A stretch of DNA of 64,000 nt, taken from contig CANESI010000009.1 of the NCBI GenBank assembly GCA_947441065.1, positions 1-64,000 on the forward strand, in the 5' to 3' direction. This DNA comes from Caulobacteraceae bacterium (GTDB lineage Bacteria; Pseudomonadota; Alphaproteobacteria; Caulobacterales; Caulobacteraceae). Numbering within the stretch: the first letter of the stretch is position 1; every line of letters begins with the position of its first letter. Below, piece by piece: positions 59,805 to 64,000 of the stretch. Below the pieces are notes generated by a model. That model did not search any database. It was given only the letters and a program-made list of their open reading frames with translations, and had not been told where the DNA came from. A program made the translations under genes and the position numbers.

Positions 59805-60947
59805 CTAGGGCGCCTTCACCGCAGGGGGCAGTTTCCAGAAGGTCGTGGCGTTGGTGTCGAAGATCGCGCGGCGCTCGGCCTCGGTGATCTTGGCGGTCAT
59901 CATCCGCTGAACGCCAGCATGGACATCCTCGTAAGGATAGTCCCCGGCAAACTGAACCCTGTCGATGCCGAGCACGTCGATGGCGAGGCGCAGGGACGCA
60001 TCGTCGGTCATGCCGCTGGTGGTGATCGCAAAATTGTCCCGGAAATAGTCGCTGGGCAGGCGCTTAAGCCAAGGATTGACGCCGCCAAGGGCCTGCCTTT
60101 GATAGCGATTATCGATCCGCTCTAACCAGAAGGGCAGGCCTTCGCCCATGTGACCGAGGGCGACGCGAAGCTTGGGATACCGATCAAAGGTCCCGGACAT
60201 GATCAGGCGCATGGCATGGAGCGCGGTTTCGGCAGCAAAGCCCCAAGTCGCGAAATAGAGGCCATAGTCGAGATAGGGTTTGACCGAACTTGCGCCCGGT
60301 TCACGCGGGTGCAGATAGAGCGGCATGTCTAAGGCTTCAGCCGCTTCCAAGATCGGTGCGAACTTGGCCATGTCGAGATATTCGCTGAAGGTGTGGGAGT
60401 TGATCAAGAAGCCCTTCAGACCCAGCCCCTTGGCCCGTTCCAATTCCTTGGCGGCCAGATCCGGCGCTTGCGGAGCCACAGCGGCAAGGCCGGCAAAGCG
60501 GGTCGGGCGGGCCCGAACGGCAGCAGAGAGAATATCATTGGCCTCGGCGGAGATGCCGACCGCACGGCTGGCCTCAAAGACCTGAACGCCGGGGGACGTG
60601 ATCGAGATGACCGCAAGGTCCACCCCATCAGCATCCATTTGGGCAATACGTTTGTCACCCAGATCCAAGAGGCGCCCATGCAAGAAGCGCTGGGCAACGC
60701 CATTGCCAAAGACGAACTTGCCCATCTTGGCAAAGCCCGGCTCCACGCCGCCAGCCTCTAGGACCCGCTGGGATTCGGCCATCAGGGCGGGGGTGGCAAA
60801 GGCCTCTTCGGTGGCGATGCGGCGATAGGGGCCGGTGGCCTTGACCTCATCCTTACGCTTGGCCATGACGCCGACAGCGGCTGCGCCGACCAGAGCCGCC
60901 CCGCCCAATCCGAGCGCTGCGCGCCGTGAGGGTTTAATCCCGGCCAT
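59805..60947 (-). CDS. Tat-exported amidohydrolase (ACMSD/decarboxylase-like)
   Basis: This 380-residue TIM-barrel metal enzyme begins with a twin-arginine signal (SRRAALGLGGAALVGAAAVGVMA). It has the amidohydrolase-2 marks: RRIATEEAFATPALM (instead of the H-x-H strand), PLYLHPRE, ALGHMGEGLPFWLERID, and the Asp in FAGDYPYED. Gamma-resorcylate-type decarboxylases and lactone hydrolases belong here. The H-x-H replacement (E-x-A) is also seen in the decarboxylase subgroup. The gene is divergent from the TetR gene. Confidence 0.86.
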   Translation of the reverse strand: MAGIKPSRRAALGLGGAALVGAAAVGVMAKRKDEVKATGPYRRIATEEAFATPALMAESQRVLEAGGVEPGFAKMGKFVFGNGVAQRFLHGRLLDLGDKRIAQMDADGVDLAVISITSPGVQVFEASRAVGISAEANDILSAAVRARPTRFAGLAAVAPQAPDLAAKELERAKGLGLKGFLINSHTFSEYLDMAKFAPILEAAEALDMPLYLHPREPGASSVKPYLDYGLYFATWGFAAETALHAMRLIMSGTFDRYPKLRVALGHMGEGLPFWLERIDNRYQRQALGGVNPWLKRLPSDYFRDNFAITTSGMTDDASLRLAIDVLGIDRVQFAGDYPYEDVHAGVQRMMTAKITEAERRAIFDTNATTFWKLPPAVKAP

Positions 60948-60985
60948 GTTTCGTACTCCCTGAACACCAAGTCTCTTGATCTTTC

Positions 60986-61001
60986 TGGAACGGTAGGTCC
61001 A
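60986..61001. promoter_or_regulatory. Imperfect palindrome between the amidohydrolase and TetR genes
   Basis: TGGAAC-GGTA-GGTCCA is dyad-symmetric in five of six arm pairs and lies in the 64-base gap between divergent starts, which is the usual place for a TetR operator. Confidence 0.45.
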
Positions 61002-61011
61002 TAATTATCCC

Positions 61012-61614
61012 ATGTCTAGACCCGTTGAATTTGACCGCGATCAGGCCGTTCAGAAGGCCGTTCATCTCTTCTGGCAGAGGGGCTATCAGGCCACGTCTCT
61101 GACCGATCTTCTCGACGCTATGGGTCTGAGCCGCAGCAGCTTCTATGGCGCCTTTGGCGACAAGCGCGGCCTCTTTGTCGAATGTCTGGACGTCTTCGCT
61201 CTGCGGAACCAAGTCCTCTTGCAGCGGGCGCGGGATCGTAAGCCTCCGATGGCGGCGCTGCGCAGCTATTTCGAGCGCAATTTTGGTCAGACCTCGGACC
61301 CGGACCTGCATTTTGGCTGCATGTTGGTCAATACGGTGATCGAATTGGCGGCCATCGATCAGGGCCTCTGCGACCTCGCAGGTCATCACCTCAAGACCGT
61401 TCAAGATCTGTTTGAGGCCTGTCTTGGCGATGCCGGAGCCGAACCCGGTGAGGCCAAGCAGGCCGCCGCCTTCTTGATGATGGTCAATGAGGGCGCACGG
61501 GTCGCCGACCGCCAACGGATCTCTATCCCGGATCAATTGGCGCGTATCAATACGGCCTTTGGATATGTCGAAAGCTCAATCGCCTACCGAAACACAGCCA
61601 ACGCTCAGCTATAG
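61012..61614 (+). CDS. TetR/AcrR-family transcriptional repressor
   Basis: This 200-residue repressor has the N-terminal HTH (DQAVQKAVHLFWQRGYQATSLTDLLDAMGLSRSSFYGAFGDKRGLF, residues 9-55) and a helical ligand-binding domain with the 'HFGCMLVNTVIELA' segment of the NemR/YcdC-like subgroup. It likely controls itself, the divergent amidohydrolase and the downstream GST and nitronate monooxygenase genes. The inducer is unknown; reactive electrophiles are common for this group. Confidence 0.9.
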   Translation: MSRPVEFDRDQAVQKAVHLFWQRGYQATSLTDLLDAMGLSRSSFYGAFGDKRGLFVECLDVFALRNQVLLQRARDRKPPMAALRSYFERNFGQTSDPDLHFGCMLVNTVIELAAIDQGLCDLAGHHLKTVQDLFEACLGDAGAEPGEAKQAAAFLMMVNEGARVADRQRISIPDQLARINTAFGYVESSIAYRNTANAQL

Positions 61615-61625
61615 GATTGTTTGTA

Positions 61626-62414
61626 ATGACCGACGTCCTCGAACTCTATCATTCTCCTGTTTCGACCTGTTCACAGAAGGTTCGGATGGTGCTGGAAGAA
61701 AAGGGGCTTGGCTATGTGTCCCACCTGATTGATCTTCAATCGGGCCAACAGCATGACCCAGACTATGTCAGACTCAATCCTAATCACGTCGTGCCGACCT
61801 TGGTTCATGGCCAAAGGGTGATTTTGGAATCGACGCTGATCTGTGAATATCTCGAGGAGGTCAGTGCGGGTCCGGCCCTTATGCCGCTGGCCCCGCACGA
61901 TCGGTATCAGGTTCGACTATGGGCGCAATATATTGACCGGGTTCATGCCCATGCGGCGGTACTGACCTACTCTGTCGGACCGCGTCACATGATCATTGCT
62001 CAAGGCCCTGAGGCGATTGAGCACTATATTTCATTGGGTCAGGATGAGCGCACGCGTGTCAATCGCCGCGCAATCATCGAGCAAGGGGTTGCCTCGCCAC
62101 AATTTGCCGAGGCCCTGACGGCCTTTGTCGCCATGCTGGATCGCATGGAGGAACAGCTTTCGCACCATGCTTGGCTCGCCGGTGAAACCTTTAGTTTGGC
62201 CGATACAGCTGCCATTGCCTATGTGCTGCGCCTTGACCATCTGGCGATGACCGCCTTGATCACTGACCGACCCCACGTCGCGTCTTGGTACGAGACTGTC
62301 AAGGCACGGCCAAGCTATGAGCGGGCGATAGGCCAGCATCTGAGTGCCCCCACGGTCGCAGCCTTGAGATCTTTTGGTGAAGCCTGTTGGCCACAGGTGC
62401 TTGCCTTGCTCTAA
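61626..62414 (+). CDS. Glutathione S-transferase family protein
   Basis: This 262-residue protein has a thioredoxin-like N-domain (LELYHSPVSTCSQKVRMVLEEKGLGY) with Ser or Cys at the active site, the cis-Pro in NPNHVVPTLVHGQ, and ESTLICEYLEE that binds the glutathione gamma-glutamyl group. The C-terminal helical domain includes SLADTAAIAYVLRLDHL. It would conjugate or isomerise electrophiles. ATG 61626 is preferred over the TTG of the track; it lies 12 bases after the TetR stop. Confidence 0.88.
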   Translation: MTDVLELYHSPVSTCSQKVRMVLEEKGLGYVSHLIDLQSGQQHDPDYVRLNPNHVVPTLVHGQRVILESTLICEYLEEVSAGPALMPLAPHDRYQVRLWAQYIDRVHAHAAVLTYSVGPRHMIIAQGPEAIEHYISLGQDERTRVNRRAIIEQGVASPQFAEALTAFVAMLDRMEEQLSHHAWLAGETFSLADTAAIAYVLRLDHLAMTALITDRPHVASWYETVKARPSYERAIGQHLSAPTVAALRSFGEACWPQVLALL

Positions 62415-62473
62415 CTTTCAGCAATGATGGCGGCCAACCCGTCGGGATCAAAACAAAAAGAGGAAACAGGATT

Positions 62474-63448
62474 ATGAAGACACGCATTACCGAAATGTTC
62501 GGCGTTGAGACCCCGATCATCATGGGCGGCATGACCGGCGTTGGCTATGGCGAGCTGGTCGCAGCGGTGGCCAATGCGGGCGCGCTCGGTTTCATTACCG
62601 CCCACATGTTCCCTTCAGGCGCTGAGCTTCTGGCAGAGATCGAAAAGACCAAGGCCCTGACCGACAAGCCGTTCGGCGTCAACCTGACCCTATTGCCCTC
62701 GATCAATCCCATTCCCTATGACGAATATCGCGAAGCCATCATCGCTTCGGGCATCAAGATCGTTGAGACGGCTGGCCGTGCGCCGGTCGACCACCTACCG
62801 CGCTTTAAGGAAAATGGCGTCAAGGTTATCCATAAGTGCACTTCGGTCCGTCACTCGGTGTCGGCGGTCAAGCACGGCGTCGATGTGATCAGCATCGATG
62901 GTTTTGAGTGCGCCGGTCACCCCGGTGAAGACGATATTGGTCTAGTGGTTCTGCTGCCTGCCACGGTCGATGCCGTCGATGTGCCGGTGATTGCCTCTGG
63001 CGGTATGGCCGATGGTCGCGGTCTGGTGGCGGCTCTGGCGCTTGGGGCCGAGGGCGTCAATATGGGTACCCGCTTCTGTGCCACGATCGAAGCCAAGATC
63101 CACGAGAACGTCAAGCGCCAGATCGTCGAATATACTGAGCGCGACACCATCCTGGTTGGTCGCAGCCTGCGCAACACCGCCCGCGTCGCGCGCAACTCCA
63201 TCTCCGAGCAGGTGGCTGAGATCCAGCGTGACCCGACCAAGACCTTCGCCGAGGTGCGCGAACTGATGGCGGGCGTTCGTGGCCGTGAAAATGTGCTGCG
63301 CGATGGTGATATGGACGGCGGTATCTGGACCACAGGCCAGAGCCAAGCCCTGATCCATGACATCCCCACCTGCGCTGACCTGGTCAAGAACATCATGGCC
63401 CAGGCCGATGGCATCTTGGGCAAGCGTTTCGCGTCTATCGCAGGCTAA
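62474..63448 (+). CDS. Nitronate monooxygenase family flavoenzyme
   Basis: This 324-residue FMN-dependent TIM barrel begins MKTRITEMFGVETPIIMGGM and has AGALGFITAHMFPSG, SIDGFECAGHPGEDD (catalytic His region) and VIASGGMADGRGLVAALALGAEGVNMGTRF (FMN phosphate loop), as in the 2-nitropropane dioxygenase / nitronate monooxygenase group. It oxidises alkyl nitronates, or it is an enoyl reductase relative. AGGAAACAGG precedes the ATG. It is cotranscribed after the GST. Confidence 0.9.
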   Translation: MKTRITEMFGVETPIIMGGMTGVGYGELVAAVANAGALGFITAHMFPSGAELLAEIEKTKALTDKPFGVNLTLLPSINPIPYDEYREAIIASGIKIVETAGRAPVDHLPRFKENGVKVIHKCTSVRHSVSAVKHGVDVISIDGFECAGHPGEDDIGLVVLLPATVDAVDVPVIASGGMADGRGLVAALALGAEGVNMGTRFCATIEAKIHENVKRQIVEYTERDTILVGRSLRNTARVARNSISEQVAEIQRDPTKTFAEVRELMAGVRGRENVLRDGDMDGGIWTTGQSQALIHDIPTCADLVKNIMAQADGILGKRFASIAG

Positions 63449-63491
63449 GCGGAAACGGCTCTGCCCTTGGGGCGGGGTTGAAAGTTACAGC

Positions 63492-63519
63492 CGGGTCGTC
63501 TCTTCCCAGAGGCGGCCCG
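63492..63519. terminator. Bidirectional terminator between convergent genes
   Basis: CGGGTCGTCTCT and AGAGGCGGCCCG form a 12-bp stem with two G-U pairs across a TCCC loop, followed by TTTG. It lies between the nitronate monooxygenase and the flavin reductase genes. Confidence 0.7.
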
Positions 63520-63535
63520 TTTGTCGTTCTGGACC

Positions 63536-64000
63536 CTAGTCTGGCCGTCTCATGGCAAAGACCTCATCGGTGACGCTATAGTCGAGATAGCCAAGGCGCG
63601 CGATCAGGCGCATGGCGGCCGTATCGACCAGCCCCTCCTTGACGAACTGGTCGTCAATATGGACCCCGACCACCTCGCCCAAGACCAGATCAAAGCCGTT
63701 GCGCACCCCGTCCTTGCTGAACAGGGGCACGGTCTGCAGATAGACACATTCCAGATGGGCCGGAGCCCCCTTGACCCTTGGTGGCTTAATCATCTGCGAG
63801 GGTAGGGTCCCTAGACCGGTCAGGGCGAACTCATCGACCTCGGGGGGCAGGGTGGCGGCGCTGCTATTGACCGCGTCACGCTGATCAAAGCTGGCAATAT
63901 TGCAGACAAATTCTCCGGTCTGTTCGGCATTGGTCTGGCTATCTTTCCGCCCCGCACTGGAGAAGGCCACGATCGAAGGCCCAGAAGCGACCAGATTGAA
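63536..64000 (-). CDS. Flavin reductase-like protein, C-terminal part (cut by the window edge)
   Basis: The frame is open to the right edge, upstream of the track's ATG, and reads FNLVASGPSIVAFSSAGRKD, then DSQTNAEQTGEFVCNIASFD and GLGTLPSQMIKPPRVKGAPAHLEC. This is the FMN-binding split-barrel of the flavin reductase/DIM6-NTAB family, which reduces FMN for partner monooxygenases. The start lies outside the window. It might supply reduced flavin to the oxygenases here, but that is only inference. Confidence 0.86.
   Translation of the reverse strand, partial: FNLVASGPSIVAFSSAGRKDSQTNAEQTGEFVCNIASFDQRDAVNSSAATLPPEVDEFALTGLGTLPSQMIKPPRVKGAPAHLECVYLQTVPLFSKDGVRNGFDLVLGEVVGVHIDDQFVKEGLVDTAAMRLIARLGYLDYSVTDEVFAMRRPD

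Overview
The window is high-GC alphaproteobacterial chromosome, most likely from a Caulobacterales-type organism. This is suggested by the ChvG/ChvI two-component genes next to a short HprK, an EIIA-Man-type protein and HPr, by several large TonB-dependent receptors, by an FtsY gene overlapping yciB, and by codon and base use throughout. No 16S rRNA is present, so the assignment is inference. The backbone is interrupted by two tRNA-associated insertions and by accessory gene clusters.

Region by region: 0-6 kb is housekeeping (MarR regulator, yciB, ftsY, a Rieske oxygenase, an M20 peptidase, yggU, yggT, tRNA-Ala-CGC). At 6-8 kb a small insert carrying a lipoprotein-type serine hydrolase is bounded by a near-exact copy of the tRNA-Ala 3' end. 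A green-type proteorhodopsin gene follows (8.27-9.05 kb), then a TonB receptor, a nitroreductase and an exported metallo-hydrolase. From 14 to 25 kb lies a coherent uptake and catabolic cluster for an unknown substrate: aldo/keto reductase, luciferase-like flavin monooxygenase, Gfo/Idh/MocA dehydrogenase, TonB receptor, two MFS transporters, a VOC protein, a phytanoyl-CoA dioxygenase-like enzyme and an NAD-dependent epimerase. From 25 to 38 kb is conserved core: an XRE regulator, pyridoxal kinase, ahcY, ptsH, EIIA, hprK, chvG, chvI, a conserved unknown and polA.

From 37.8 to 53.6 kb the window is rich in defence genes. A protein with a C-terminal nucleoside-deoxyribosyltransferase/TIR-like domain sits directly upstream of a C5-cytosine methyltransferase. 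Next come two zinc-ribbon proteins, an ABC ATPase and tRNA-Arg(CCG). An element of about 11.6 kb is integrated in that tRNA. Its right part is a satellite-like module: tyrosine integrase, an unknown gene, an AlpA/excisionase-like protein, primase-polymerase, DUF3987 and DUF5681. Its left part is a defence operon: an XRE controller, a 964-residue nuclease-methylase-specificity fusion, a DGNHR-motif protein with an NDT/TIR-like domain, and a frameshifted HNH nuclease. A matching inverted-repeat operator lies in front of the controller gene and again in front of the nuclease-methylase gene. This operon, and the recurrence of an NDT/TIR-like protein beside a DNA methyltransferase twice within 10 kb, is the best candidate for an undescribed system here.

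From 53.6 to 64 kb lie accessory metabolic genes: an exported methyltransferase, a thioesterase, a decayed EthD paralogue, a GPH sugar symporter, EthD and MDR reductase, a DUF3089 lipase-like protein, a Tat-exported amidohydrolase, and TetR, GST, nitronate monooxygenase and a flavin reductase that runs off the end. All coordinates and motifs were read by eye. No database search was run.
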